Assembly (NCBI GenBank): GCA_016650295.1
Contig: JAENWA010000114.1
Span: 62,001-126,000, forward strand
DNA from: Desulfuromonadales bacterium
Lineage (GTDB): Bacteria; Desulfobacterota; Desulfuromonadia; Geobacterales; Pseudopelobacteraceae
Reading direction: 5' to 3'
DNA: 64,000 nt
Both the position numbers and the translations under genes were made by a program. A model generated the notes under the pieces. The model did not search any database, was not told where the DNA came from, and was given only the letters and a program-made list of their open reading frames with translations. Of the stretch, positions 36,932 to 46,219 are shown piece after piece. Each line of letters starts with the position of its first letter. Position 1 is the first letter of the stretch.

Positions 36932-38239
36932 ATGATGAATCCATTAGCCCAGGAACTCAACGATCAGCTTGCGCAGCACAGTCCGCACGCCTTGGAGATG
37001 CTGTCCGATCTCGGTAAAAACCTGTTTTTCCCCAAGGGTATTTTGACCCAGTCGGCCGAAGCCAAGGATAAAGCGCACAAATATAACGCTACCATCGGCA
37101 TTGCCACTGAAAACGGCGGTCCGATGTTCCTGCAGTGCATCCAGGACAAGCTCTCCGCCTTTGATCCGAAGGACATCTACCCCTATGCCCCTCCGGCCGG
37201 CAAGCCCGAACTGCGCGCGCTGTGGCGCGAGAAGATGCTGCGGGAAAATCCGAGCCAGAACAACAAGCATTTCAGCAATCCGATCGTCACCAACGCTCTG
37301 ACCCACGGCCTCTCCATCGTCGGCGACATGTTCGTCGATAAAGGCGACCACCTGATCCTGCCCGATATGCTGTGGGGCAACTACAACCTGACCTTCGGCA
37401 CCTGCAACGGCGCCATCGTCAAGAAACACCCGACCTTCACCGCCACCGGCGGCTATGATGTGGATGCCTTCAAGGCAACCCTGAAGAACACCGCCGAGGA
37501 AAAAGGGAAGGCGATTGTCCTGCTCAACTTCCCCAACAATCCCAGCGGCTACACGCCGACCGTGGCCGAAGGCGACGCCATCGTGGCGGCGATCAAGGAA
37601 GTGGCCGAAGCCGGCTGCAACGTCGTTGCGATCGCCGATGACGCCTATTTCGGTCTGTTCTACGAGGACAGCCTGAAGGAGTCGCTGTTCGGCAAACTGG
37701 CCAACCTGCATCCGCGCATCCTGGCGATCAAGCTGGACGGCGCCACCAAGGAAGAGTTCGTCTGGGGCTTCCGTACCGGCTTCATTACCTTCGCCGACGG
37801 CAATGAGTATGAAAACACGCCGGTCATCACCGCCCTGGAGAAAAAGGCCATGGGTATCATCCGCGCTAAGATCTCCAACTGCCCGCACCCCTCACAGACG
37901 TTTGTCATCGAGGCGCTCCGTTCACCCCAGTTTCTGGCCCAGAAGGAAGAAAAATTCCAGGTGATGAAGGGTCGCGCCCTGAAAACCAAACAGGTACTCA
38001 ACAGCGACAAATATGCGAAGGCCTGGGATTACTACCCTTTCAACTCCGGTTATTTCATGTGTCTGAAACTGAAAACCGTGGAAGCTGAGAAGCTGCGAAT
38101 CCATCTGCTGGATAAATACGGGGTTGGCGCCATTTCCACCACCAAGACGGACCTGCGTATCGCGTTTTCCTGTATTGCCGAGGAAAATATCCAGGAACTG
38201 TTCGACATCATTTATCAGGGAGTTCAGGATCTGGCCTGA
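36932..38239 (+). CDS. Class I/II PLP-dependent aminotransferase
   Basis: A 435-residue fold-type I aminotransferase. LLNFPNNPSGYTPTV is the conserved NxPxNP motif, VVAIADDAYFGLFYE the PLP-contacting Asp and Tyr, and LDGATKEEFVWGFRTGF contains the probable PLP lysine and the substrate-binding Arg. The group is annotated as aspartate/aromatic-type aminotransferase, but the amino acid cannot be fixed from sequence. It stands alone, with its own promoter and a strong terminator 30 bases after the stop. The start may be the second ATG, at 36935, judged by ribosome-site spacing. Confidence 0.88.
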   Translation: MMNPLAQELNDQLAQHSPHALEMLSDLGKNLFFPKGILTQSAEAKDKAHKYNATIGIATENGGPMFLQCIQDKLSAFDPKDIYPYAPPAGKPELRALWREKMLRENPSQNNKHFSNPIVTNALTHGLSIVGDMFVDKGDHLILPDMLWGNYNLTFGTCNGAIVKKHPTFTATGGYDVDAFKATLKNTAEEKGKAIVLLNFPNNPSGYTPTVAEGDAIVAAIKEVAEAGCNVVAIADDAYFGLFYEDSLKESLFGKLANLHPRILAIKLDGATKEEFVWGFRTGFITFADGNEYENTPVITALEKKAMGIIRAKISNCPHPSQTFVIEALRSPQFLAQKEEKFQVMKGRALKTKQVLNSDKYAKAWDYYPFNSGYFMCLKLKTVEAEKLRIHLLDKYGVGAISTTKTDLRIAFSCIAEENIQELFDIIYQGVQDLA

Positions 38240-38270
38240 GTGATTTGATACTTCAAGGTAATGAACATGC

Positions 38271-38301
38271 AAAAAGGCCCGCCATTGGTGGGCCTTTTTT
38301 T
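38271..38301 (+). terminator. Rho-independent terminator after aminotransferase gene
   Basis: AAAAAGGCCCGCC and GGTGGGCCTTTTTTT pair into a 13-bp stem with a three-base loop and a run of seven T. It ends the aminotransferase transcript and is symmetrical enough to work on both strands. Confidence 0.92.
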
Positions 38302-38602
38302 GTAAGCTGACGGTTCCAGTGCTAATCGGCGCGTAGTTTTTTTGCTCGTCCGGTTGAGCGAGTTGTTTGCTGTTCCGACTGTACGTCAGCGTAGGAATCG
38401 AGCAATTGCCGGATCATTCGCTGATATTGAGTATGATATTTTTCAGGCGTGACAAACTGATTAATCAGGAAACCTGCTTGGACTGGGGAAGGCCAAGGGA
38501 ACATTCTTAACAAGTCTATTTTCTAGTACGGAAAAGGTTAGTTGGCGGTTATTTTAGTATGTTCCCGCTGGATTCCCTCCATAATGCAACACATCGGAAA
38601 AA
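38302..38602. other. Gap between terminator and yicC, no confident gene
   Basis: The only frame is a 63-codon minus-strand ORF (38322-38513, TTG start, ending TGRAKKLRAD). It has no recognisable family and no clear ribosome site. It could be a gene remnant at the edge of the defence island. No repeat or RNA structure stands out. Confidence 0.4.
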
Positions 38603-39481
38603 TCACTCCACGTTCTGAACCTGTTCGCGCATCTTCTCCATCTCGGCCTCGATCTGGATCACCAGTGACGCAATGGCCGCATCGTTAGCCTTGGAGCCGA
38701 TCGTATTAACCTCGCGGTTCATCTCTTGCATCAGGAAATCCAGCTTGCGCCCCACCGGTTCCTTCAGCCGCAAGGCTTCGTCAAACTGTTTGAAATGGCT
38801 GGAAAGCCGCACCAGCTCCTCGGTGATGTCGCAGCGGTCGGCCAATAAAGCCACCTCCTGGGCCAGTCGGGCCGGGTCCATCTCCACATCGCCCAACAGC
38901 TGTTCCAGGCGCGTCGCCAGTTTCTGCTTGTACTCCGCCACCATCAGCGGGGTACGCTCCCGGATCTGTTCGACCCATTCGGCAATCTGCTTGCGGCGGG
39001 CAAGCAGGTCGGCGGCCAGCGCCTCTCCTTCGCGTGTGCGCATGCCGTCGATGGCGCTCAAGGCCGACTGGACCGACTGGGTCAGTTGCGGCAACAGTCC
39101 GGCTTCATCAACCGTAACTCCGTTGTCGCGCATGACACCCTTCTGGGCCAGTATCAGCGCCAGCGGCACCTCGCCCGGCAGCCCCAGTTTTGCTGACAGC
39201 AGGTTGAAGGCATCGCAATACCCTTGGGCCAGTTCACTGTTCAGCTGCGGTATGGCATCGACCCCCGAGGCCTCATCCCACTGGACAGTCACATCGATCT
39301 TGCCCCGTTTGAGGGTTGAAGAAACCAGGCGCTTGATCTCGTTTTCCTGGGAGAGGAAGGCCCGCGGCAGACGCACGGAGACCTCCCCGTAACGGTGGTT
39401 CACCGAGCGGATCTCCACGCTGAAACCGCCCTGTTCCGATGTTGCATCCCCTTTGCCGTAGCCGGTCATGCTTTTTATCAT
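38603..39481 (-). CDS. yicC: YicC-family endoribonuclease
   Basis: A 292-residue YicC protein. IKSMTGYGKG is the family N-terminus, VEIRSVNHRYGEVSVRLPR follows, and the C-terminus RKLDFLMQEMNREVNTIGSKAND is the DUF1732 block with its conserved acidic residues. Family members in Escherichia coli and Bacillus act as endoribonucleases affecting small-RNA turnover. It lies 60 bases downstream of hsdR on the same strand. It probably has its own promoter, since yicC is a core gene and the R-M island is accessory. Confidence 0.93.
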   Translation of the reverse strand: MIKSMTGYGKGDATSEQGGFSVEIRSVNHRYGEVSVRLPRAFLSQENEIKRLVSSTLKRGKIDVTVQWDEASGVDAIPQLNSELAQGYCDAFNLLSAKLGLPGEVPLALILAQKGVMRDNGVTVDEAGLLPQLTQSVQSALSAIDGMRTREGEALAADLLARRKQIAEWVEQIRERTPLMVAEYKQKLATRLEQLLGDVEMDPARLAQEVALLADRCDITEELVRLSSHFKQFDEALRLKEPVGRKLDFLMQEMNREVNTIGSKANDAAIASLVIQIEAEMEKMREQVQNVE

Positions 39482-39541
39482 TTAATGCCCTCCTTCAAGT
39501 ATTTTATGCGTATAGTTTTTTGTATCGGCAAGTTACATCCC

Positions 39542-42500
39542 TTACGCCGCCGCCTTTAGCTCAATATCTTCCAGCAAATGAATAATCTTCGTTGCACCAA
39601 CATCCCCAAAAACCCCATCCAGACCTTCATTGTGAATGTCGGTAAAGGGTGGCTCATACAGCAGGCCGGGGTTCATGGTGCCGTTCTGGGTCAGGTAGCT
39701 GACCACCTGGTCGATGAACCTGATCTGGGTGGCCGAGTAGGTCGAGTTGTGCAGGAACTCGGCAAAGGCCTCGCTGGCTGCCCCGCGATCAAGACCTACA
39801 AGTTTGCGGATAAACGCCCCGAGGCTTTGCTGGTGGCCAAAAACCTTCTCGAAGCGCTCCCGATTGCCCACCTCTTCTGCTGTGAACAGCAGGCGCTCCA
39901 ACTCCTCCAGGTCCTGCCGGGTGATCTGTCGATTCATGCGCAACTTGTTGATGGTGATGTGGTTGGCATGGTCGCGGATGAACCGTTCTACCTTCAACCG
40001 GTACTGGCGCATTTCCTCGGCGCTGGCATAGCCCGGCACGTAGATCTCCGCATGCTCACCGATGGTGTCCTCAAAGTCGGTATAGACGATGGTCGCCTCG
40101 CTCTTGTCCAGGAATTTGATCAGCTCCCTCAGGCGCAGGCGCAGATCCTCCAGCAGCGGCAGGGTGATACCGGTCCACCAACTCTCGGTCTGCAGATCCA
40201 AGATCAGCTCCATCTGCTGGGCCACCATCGGGATAGTTCCTTTTCCCTCCAGTCGGGCGGCGATCTCCATAACCTTGTCCCGGTTGCGGGCAAAGGAGCT
40301 GGATTTCTCCAGCAGTGCCAACTGTAGATTCAGCAGCAGCAGGTCGAAGCGCTTGGCAGTCTCGTCCTTCTGGGGGAGTTCCACCGGCAGTCCTGCCAGG
40401 TGGAGTCTCACTTCAAGCTCATCCTCGGCACTCAGCCTGGACCAGTGATCTCTGACCGCGAATTTCTCCAGGTGACGGCGATGGGGCCGGACGATGAAGT
40501 TGTTCGGGTTCATCAGGGTCACCTCGCCATGCAGGGTATCCTCTATGCTCCCACGCAGACGCTGTACTCCATCTCCCGTCGGTATGTCCGGCTGTTGCAG
40601 CTGCAGCAGCAGGTTCAGCCGCTGTTTGAAGATCTTCTTGCCCAGCGATTCCTGGCTTGCGCCTTCGATACCTTCCGGGTTTTCGGCAAAGAACTCGAAG
40701 TTCTGGCAATAGTCGAAGACGTAGAAGTTCTGCTTATCCTGACCCGGTCCGAACAGGTCTTTGCAGAGCCGGGTGCCGCGTCCCATCATTTGGTGGAACT
40801 TGGTCTTGGAGCGGACCAGTTTGAAGAAGACCAGGTTGACGATCTCCGGCACGTCGATGCCGGTATCCAGCATATCCACCGAGATGGCGATGATCGGGTC
40901 GTCGTCCTTCTGGGAGAAGTCCTCAATCAGAGTCTGGGCGTAGGTCTCATAGTTGTCGATCACCCGGCAGAACTTGCCCTTCAGGTGGGGATAGCTCTTG
41001 TCGAAGCGCTCCTGGATGAAGAGGGCGTGGTTGTGGTTCTTGGCAAAGATGATGGTCTTGCCCAGCCGGTCGCCTCCCGCCACCTTGACGCCATAACGCA
41101 TCAGGTGCTCCAGCACCTTGTCCACCGTGTCCTCGTTGAACAGCCAGTTGTTTAGCGCCGACGACTCAATCTTCTCCGGCATGCCGCCGTTTTCCTCGTC
41201 CCAGAATTTCTCCTCGTACTCGGCCTGTTCCTCCGGGGAGAGTTCGTTGTACTTGACCCCTTCGCGCTGGAACTTGAGCGGCACGGAATGCGCCCTGGGC
41301 GGCACCAGGAAGCCGTCCGCCACCGCCTTTTCCAGTTCGTAATAAAAGGTCGGGACACCCTTCTCCAGCTCGAAGAGCGAGTAGGTGTTACGGTCCACTT
41401 CGGAGCGCGGCGTGGCGGTCAGGCCAAGCAGCAGTGAGTCGAAATACTCGAAGATGGCGCGGTACTTCTGATAGACCGAGCGGTGGGCCTCGTCGATCAC
41501 GATCAGATCGAAATGGCCGGGGCTGAAGCGCTTGTTGCCCCCCTTGGCGTCGTCGATGCAGTTCATCATGGTCGGATAGGTGGAGAGCACAATGCGGCTG
41601 GTGGTGTCGTCCTTAATCCTGGTGATGTTGACCGGGCTGGAGTGGGGCAGGTGCTCCTTGAAGGCGTTGCCGGCCTGGGTCAGCAGTGCGGTCCGGTCGG
41701 CCAGGAACAGCACCCGCTTGATCCAGTTGCACTTTTGCAGTAGTTCGATCAGGGCGATGACGGTGCGGGTCTTGCCGGTGCCGGTGGCCATGACCAGCAG
41801 CGCCTTGCGCAGCTTGCGCCGCTGGAAGTCCTCGGCGGTGCGGCGGATGGCCTCGTGCTGGTAGTAGCGCTCCACGATGGACTTGTTGATGGTCGCGCTG
41901 GTGATCTCCCGGATGCTGGTGCGGCGGTTGATCAGCAGTTGCAGTTCGTCCTTCTTGTAGAAGCCCTGTACCTTGCGGGGCGGATAGTTCAGGTCATCCC
42001 AGAGCCAGGTTTCGTAGCCATTAGTGAAGAAGATGATCGGGCGTTGCCCCTTCATCCGTTCCAGGCAGTCGGCGTACAGCTTGGCCTGCTGCTGGCCGAT
42101 GCGCGAGTCCTTCCTGGTTCGTTTGGCCTCCACCACCGCCAGGGGTAGGCCGTCGTCGCCCCACAGGACATAATCGACAAAGCCTTCGCCCTTGTCGTTG
42201 GGCATGCCGGTCACCGGGTACTCCAGCACATCCGGGGCCGTCAGGTCCCAGCCCGACTCCTTCAGCAGCAGATCGATGAAGTAATCCCTTGTTTCCGCCT
42301 CGGAATAATCATGGTCGTCGGGGGTCTGGCTGTTGCGTTCCTTGTATTCCTGAATCCTGGCCTTGAGAGCGGCGATCTCTTCTATCGTCCTGGCCAGCTC
42401 CGCTTCCTTGGCGGCCAGCCGGTCGTCCTTATCCGATTGTTCGGCCTGCAGTTTGGCCAGCTGTTCGGTGTTGCGGTCGGCAACGGCGCTATCCTTCTGC

Positions 42501-42922
42501 GGAATGCGGGTGATGTCGAAGAGCGGCTTGCCGATGGCTGCCGCGGACGGGGAATAGCTGCGGGCCAGCCAGTAGAGGACGTGGAAGAGTTCTTTGAGGG
42601 TGTGGAGGGAATCGCTGCTGCTGATCGGTTTGTCGCTATGGACGGCCAGGTTGCCGATTTTCTGGATAGTGAGGATCTTGGGGAAGAGGCAGGGTTCCAG
42701 GTTCTCCCGGAAGGTCGGTTCGTGGATCAAGGCGGCCAGGTTATCGGCATAGGGTTGCTTGAGGTAAGAGTCATTGGCATAGAGCCACTTCACTGCCCGT
42801 TCCAATGAGCGCCGCGCATAGAAACAACTGGTCCGCGGGGCACTATTGACGTTCTGCTCGGCTTCGCGGGCGGTGTCGAAGAGTTCGGGCCAGTCGGTTT
42901 TCAGGAACGTGAAGTTGGACAT
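39542..42922 (-). CDS. hsdR: Type I restriction enzyme, R subunit
   Basis: A full-length 1126-residue HsdR. Residues 1-120 are a DUF4145-like domain (FYARRSLERAVKWLY), followed by a coiled coil (about 150-200). The nuclease region reads FVDYVLWGDDGLPLAVVEAK (PD-(D/E)xK pattern). The helicase motor has MATGTGKTRTVIALIEL, VIDEAHRSVYQKY (DEAH) and LGLTATPRS. With HsdM and HsdS it translocates and cuts unmodified DNA. It is separated from hsdM-hsdS by about 6.5 kb of accessory genes. Its 5' end is the source of the shards found at 44.0-44.7 and 46.3 kb. Confidence 0.97.
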   Translation of the reverse strand: MSNFTFLKTDWPELFDTAREAEQNVNSAPRTSCFYARRSLERAVKWLYANDSYLKQPYADNLAALIHEPTFRENLEPCLFPKILTIQKIGNLAVHSDKPISSSDSLHTLKELFHVLYWLARSYSPSAAAIGKPLFDITRIPQKDSAVADRNTEQLAKLQAEQSDKDDRLAAKEAELARTIEEIAALKARIQEYKERNSQTPDDHDYSEAETRDYFIDLLLKESGWDLTAPDVLEYPVTGMPNDKGEGFVDYVLWGDDGLPLAVVEAKRTRKDSRIGQQQAKLYADCLERMKGQRPIIFFTNGYETWLWDDLNYPPRKVQGFYKKDELQLLINRRTSIREITSATINKSIVERYYQHEAIRRTAEDFQRRKLRKALLVMATGTGKTRTVIALIELLQKCNWIKRVLFLADRTALLTQAGNAFKEHLPHSSPVNITRIKDDTTSRIVLSTYPTMMNCIDDAKGGNKRFSPGHFDLIVIDEAHRSVYQKYRAIFEYFDSLLLGLTATPRSEVDRNTYSLFELEKGVPTFYYELEKAVADGFLVPPRAHSVPLKFQREGVKYNELSPEEQAEYEEKFWDEENGGMPEKIESSALNNWLFNEDTVDKVLEHLMRYGVKVAGGDRLGKTIIFAKNHNHALFIQERFDKSYPHLKGKFCRVIDNYETYAQTLIEDFSQKDDDPIIAISVDMLDTGIDVPEIVNLVFFKLVRSKTKFHQMMGRGTRLCKDLFGPGQDKQNFYVFDYCQNFEFFAENPEGIEGASQESLGKKIFKQRLNLLLQLQQPDIPTGDGVQRLRGSIEDTLHGEVTLMNPNNFIVRPHRRHLEKFAVRDHWSRLSAEDELEVRLHLAGLPVELPQKDETAKRFDLLLLNLQLALLEKSSSFARNRDKVMEIAARLEGKGTIPMVAQQMELILDLQTESWWTGITLPLLEDLRLRLRELIKFLDKSEATIVYTDFEDTIGEHAEIYVPGYASAEEMRQYRLKVERFIRDHANHITINKLRMNRQITRQDLEELERLLFTAEEVGNRERFEKVFGHQQSLGAFIRKLVGLDRGAASEAFAEFLHNSTYSATQIRFIDQVVSYLTQNGTMNPGLLYEPPFTDIHNEGLDGVFGDVGATKIIHLLEDIELKAAA

Positions 42923-42960
42923 TTGCGACTCCGTCGCATCAGGTTATTGTCATATCTGCT

Positions 42961-42973
42961 GCGCATTATGCGC
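42961..42973. promoter_or_regulatory. Palindrome beside a TATAGT box upstream of hsdR
   Basis: GCGCATTATGCGC is a perfect 13-base palindrome. On the minus strand a TATAGT-like box lies immediately before it, about 60 bases from the hsdR start, so it could be a promoter-linked operator for hsdR. Confidence 0.35.
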
Positions 42974-43049
42974 ACTATAAATAGCATTCATTCGCTTTGA
43001 AGTTTTCTGCCACTGCACATAACGTCCATCTACAGAAAATACGCTACAG

Positions 43050-44036
43050 CTAGTCATTGCTCCGGTTTATCAGATTGACAATCACCTTGACGATGGTTTC
43101 TTTCTCCTCCGGCCTGCTTTCAGCAATCAGCAAGGTCAACGCCACCAGGGCGTTATCAGCCAGACGCTTGCTGCCGTCGCCTCGATAGAGAATAGCGTTC
43201 ATGCCAAGGAAATAGATGAACAGGGCGGCGGCAATCCGCTTGTTGCCATCACTGAATGCGTGGTTTTTGACGACAAAGTAAAGGAGGTTTGCTCCCTTTT
43301 CTTCTACGCTCGGGTAGAGTTCCTCGCCTCCGAAAGTCTGATAGATGGTTCCAAGGGCACTTTTGAAGCCCTGATCCTTTTCGATGCCGAACAGGCCGTC
43401 AAATTCCCCTTTCATGGAGGCAACAATCCCGATTGCTTCGTCGTAGTTAATAACGTGCAGCGCTTGTCGGGTAGTTTCCTCAATGGCTAAGGTACCGTGG
43501 TCGTAACGATCCAATAGGTTCAGGGCATAAGCGTAGTCGGTGATGACCCGCAGTACATCCTTGCCGGTTTCGCTGACCAGTTCCTGATTGGCCAGGGTGC
43601 GGGCCAGTAGTTCTACAGTCTGACGCATTTCGGCCAGTTTTTCGGACTGATCACGGAAGCGCTGTTCGTTGATTGAGTATCCCTTGACGATGTAGTCGCG
43701 CAGAACACGCGTGGCCCACTGGCGGAATCGGGTTGCCTGATAGCTGTTGACCCGGTAGCCTACGGCGATTATTGCATCGAGATTATAGTATCTAGTCTTA
43801 TAGTTTTTGCCATCGGCGGCAGTTGTTTCCAAAATGGAAATAACTGCCGCCTCTATCAACTCACGAGCAGAAAATATGTTTTTCAGATGTTTGTTAATTG
43901 CAGGGACTTTGACAGAAAATAATTCGGCCAATTGTGCTTGAGTCAGCCATACCGTATCGTGATCAAGGTGGACTTCGAGGGAAGCTGCGCCGCTTTCAGA
44001 CTGATAGATGACAATGTCGCTTTTTTCAGCACTCAT
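43050..44036 (-). CDS. RhuM-family protein with C-terminal Fic/Doc domain
   Basis: A 328-residue protein. Residues 1-130 are RhuM-like (VWLTQAQLAELFSVKVPAIN, a helix-turn-helix-like start; YYNLDAIIAVGYRVNS). Residues about 180-328 are a Fic/Doc domain with HAFSDGNKRIAAALF, matching the catalytic HPFx(D/E)GN(K)R motif, so AMP- or nucleotide-transfer activity is possible. Such RhuM-Fic genes are common riders in type I restriction loci, with unknown role. It starts inside the last codon of a truncated RhuM frame (ATGA overlap) and precedes hsdR by 127 bases. Confidence 0.88.
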   Translation of the reverse strand: MSAEKSDIVIYQSESGAASLEVHLDHDTVWLTQAQLAELFSVKVPAINKHLKNIFSARELIEAAVISILETTAADGKNYKTRYYNLDAIIAVGYRVNSYQATRFRQWATRVLRDYIVKGYSINEQRFRDQSEKLAEMRQTVELLARTLANQELVSETGKDVLRVITDYAYALNLLDRYDHGTLAIEETTRQALHVINYDEAIGIVASMKGEFDGLFGIEKDQGFKSALGTIYQTFGGEELYPSVEEKGANLLYFVVKNHAFSDGNKRIAAALFIYFLGMNAILYRGDGSKRLADNALVALTLLIAESRPEEKETIVKVIVNLINRSND

Positions 44037-44314
44037 GACGTTGATCCCCGTTGAACGGTATTACCGCTGTGGACGGCCTGGTTACCGATTTTCTGAACTC
44101 TTTCCATTTTGGAAACAGTTGCCGATGCATCAAGCTCTCCGCTTCCCAGTATATTACGGACATGCTTCGAGACAGCAGGAACATTCACGTCAAACAGTTC
44201 TGCAAGCTGAGACTGTGCAAGCCAGTTTGTATCTTCATGAAGGCTTACCTCAAGGCGAGTAGTGCCATCCGGACTCTTGTACAGGATGATTTCATCGGGA
44301 GATTGGCGTATCAT
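44033..44314 (-). pseudogene. Truncated RhuM N-terminus spliced to an hsdR fragment
   Basis: The first ~68 residues (EIILYKSPDGTTRLEVSLHE, NWLAQSQLAELFDVNVPAVS) are a RhuM N-terminus, homologous to but distinct from the intact RhuM downstream. At SKMERV it joins QKIGNQAVHS, which matches QKIGNLAVHS of HsdR; at DNA level 44066-44095 differs from 42635-42664 at only three of 30 bases. The ORF is therefore a chimera of two broken genes. It could still be translated as a 93-residue DNA-binding-like peptide. Confidence 0.8.
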
Positions 44315-44655
44315 GGGAAACTCCTGCGAGTTCGTGCAAAAAATGCAGCAACTGAAAATAGTGGATCTATTTGTCGAGAAGTTACGGGGATATGGACCGG
44401 ACTGATGTTCTCGCAGTAGATTCTTTCCCAGGTCCGATAGAGTCCTGAATTGTCGGCGTAGGGTTGCTTGAGGTAGGAGTCATTGGCATAGAGCCACTTC
44501 ACCGCCCGTTCCAGCGAGCGTCGGGCGTACAACCGGTGGCTGAGCTGTAGGGTGAGCGGAGTCGAGCCCGAAGTCGAAGCCACGTTCTGCCCGGCTTCAC
44601 GGGCGGTTTCGTACAGTTCGGGCCAGTCGGTTTTCAGGAAAGTGAAATTACTCAT
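44311..44655 (-). pseudogene. Duplicated 5' fragment of hsdR
   Basis: It begins MSNFTFLKTDWPEL, identical to HsdR, and continues with LYARRSLERAVKWLYANDSY, then diverges after QPYADN. Compared with HsdR it has an extra STSGSTPLTLQLSHR segment, the translation of an inserted REP-like palindrome (44536-44583). The remainder to 44311 only weakly resembles HsdR and ends in unrelated residues. The frame keeps a GGAG site before its ATG, so a short protein may be made, but the nuclease and motor are missing. Confidence 0.85.
44536..44583. repeat. Compound REP-like palindrome inside hsdR fragment
   Basis: It starts GTGGCTGAGC, ends CGAAGCCAC, and holds a GTGAGCGGAGTCGAG core. It looks like one REP copy with a second partly overlapping one, and is absent from the matching place in intact hsdR. 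Confidence 0.7.
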
Positions 44656-44821
44656 TTCTACTCCACACTCATTCTGTTATGCACGACTTAATTGCAATGT
44701 GCATATTTTGCATATTGCTTTTTTCATTCAGTTCCTCGTCCTTGAAAACATTCCGAATATGACGGGAGATAACTGACTGGTCACAGGCAATCAAATTAAC
44801 CGCCCGCTCCAGCGAGCCAAG
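44656..44821. other. Gap with inverted repeat and hsdR shard
   Basis: No gene is present. An imperfect AT-rich inverted repeat (GCAAT ... ATTGC, 44694-44718) lies upstream of the hsdR fragment and may be part of a former promoter. Bases 44799-44817 match the SLERAV-coding part of hsdR with one mismatch against the 44.5-kb copy. Confidence 0.5.
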
Positions 44822-46219
44822 CTACTTCAGTATTTCCCAACGCCCGGCTTTAGTAGCGCCAGTGTGTTTCAAGACACCTTTGGCTTTAAGCTTTTTTATG
44901 TGATAGTAGACGCCATCTTCAGTCAGCCCCATCTGTACTGCCAGCTCTTTCTGGGTGATAACAGGATTTGCTGCAAGTATTTCAATAACAATTTTTTCAG
45001 CGGTTCTCAGTTCCTTATTCGTAGTTTCTTCCGTAGTTTCTTCCGTAGTTTCTTCCGTAGTTTCTTTGATAGTTCTATGGCGTTTCTTTGGCGTTTCTTT
45101 GGTGTTTTCTCCCGTAGTACCCACAGTTTCTTCTTCCTCCACGAACGAAGGCCGGTCAAAGCTGGCGATAAAGATATGGGAGATTTCACGAAATTTGACG
45201 TCCGGGGCGTTCTTCAGAATAAGCGGCATGCCGCGCCCCCATGCCTCTACCATCTGGATACGGCGCAACAAATTGGCGATGAGCGGATTGCGGCGTTTGG
45301 AAACATTTCCGTGCAGCATTTTTTCGATGGTCATGTCGTCATACAATCCACCGGGGCTGCGAATTTCGACACGATTTTTGAACACGGCAATCTGCACATA
45401 GTCCGGATCACGGTAGTCACGATGACAGAAGGCGTTGATGATGGCCTCCCGCATGGCTTCGCTGGATATTTCCGGCACATCTTCGCGGTAGAGCCCCTTC
45501 AGACGCATGCCGATGTGGATGTTCTTGAGGATATACTTCTGGGCTTCCTCGATCAGTTCAAGCATATCGCCGTCGAAGTCGTGACGGTCGATTATGGTGG
45601 CGCTATCGGTTGTGGCAAAGACGGCGCAGCGCAGTTGCATGGGGGCGGTTTTGGCAAAAAACAACGATGCTGCATTGAACAGCCGCCCCTCCTTTGTCAC
45701 GCCAAGCTTTTCCAGCGCATTCGCTGGCGAGTCCCAGGTGAGCCCGGCCCGTTCGACAAAACGTTTGAGTTTGACATCGTCCAGATCTTCAAACGCGACT
45801 GTACTGGTTTCGCTATCCCAGTGGAGAAGATCACGGTTCTTGGCAAGGATAAGATTTTCAAGCTCTTTGGCGCTGATTTGCCGGTCTTCATCGGCAACAC
45901 GCATGTAGGCTCTGCCGTAGGCGAAATAGGGGGCTTCCCTGCCCTTGAAGGTAACCTTTATGCAGGCCACTCCGTCGCGGCTGACAATTTCAACAGTGGG
46001 GTAAATTCTCGGCTCGATATGCGCGGCAATGGACTGGGAGATGTCCCGCAAGGTCTTTTCGCTGGCATCAAGCCCGACCGCCTTGCCATCATTGCGTATC
46101 CCGAACCAGAGCTCGCCATGCTTGTGCTTGTTCAAAATGGCAACAATGGAAATGAGCCCTTCTTTCAGCTCGGCAAGGCTCTTTTTGTATTCGATTGTTT
46201 CGGTTTCGGTTTTGGTCAT
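44822..46219 (-). CDS. Schlafen AlbA_2-type ATP-binding protein with winged-helix C-terminus
   Basis: A 465-residue protein. Residues 5-130 form an AlbA_2/Schlafen-like domain (ELWFGIRNDGKAVGLDASE), the middle an HATPase-like domain (AMREAIINAFCHRDYRDPD, VEIRSPGGLYDDMT), and the last ~70 residues a winged helix (VITQKELAVQMGLTEDGVYY). Such proteins are annotated as transcriptional regulators or ATP-dependent helicase-like and are common in defence loci. A TTEE repeat linker joins the domains. Both ends are bordered by hsdR shards, so the gene appears inserted into a duplicated hsdR 5' end. Confidence 0.88.
   Translation of the reverse strand: MTKTETETIEYKKSLAELKEGLISIVAILNKHKHGELWFGIRNDGKAVGLDASEKTLRDISQSIAAHIEPRIYPTVEIVSRDGVACIKVTFKGREAPYFAYGRAYMRVADEDRQISAKELENLILAKNRDLLHWDSETSTVAFEDLDDVKLKRFVERAGLTWDSPANALEKLGVTKEGRLFNAASLFFAKTAPMQLRCAVFATTDSATIIDRHDFDGDMLELIEEAQKYILKNIHIGMRLKGLYREDVPEISSEAMREAIINAFCHRDYRDPDYVQIAVFKNRVEIRSPGGLYDDMTIEKMLHGNVSKRRNPLIANLLRRIQMVEAWGRGMPLILKNAPDVKFREISHIFIASFDRPSFVEEEETVGTTGENTKETPKKRHRTIKETTEETTEETTEETTNKELRTAEKIVIEILAANPVITQKELAVQMGLTEDGVYYHIKKLKAKGVLKHTGATKAGRWEILK
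45021..45068. repeat. 12-bp tandem repeat coding for TTEE linker
   Basis: GTAGTTTCTTCC is repeated about four times in the + strand. In frame on the minus strand it gives (T-T-E-E)n, a length-variable hydrophilic linker between the ATPase-like and winged-helix domains. The unit is a multiple of three, so copy-number change keeps the frame. Confidence 0.85.

Noticed and set aside
36944-37888. 314-codon minus-strand ORF opposite the PLP aminotransferase
   Set aside because: Shadow of a clearly coding gene; no promoter or ribosome site supports it.
40400-41155. 251-codon plus-strand ORF opposite hsdR
   Set aside because: Shadow frame within a conserved hsdR gene.
45021-45068. Short tandem repeats considered as a CRISPR array
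   Set aside because: The repeats are 12 bases with no spacers and encode a TTEE linker.
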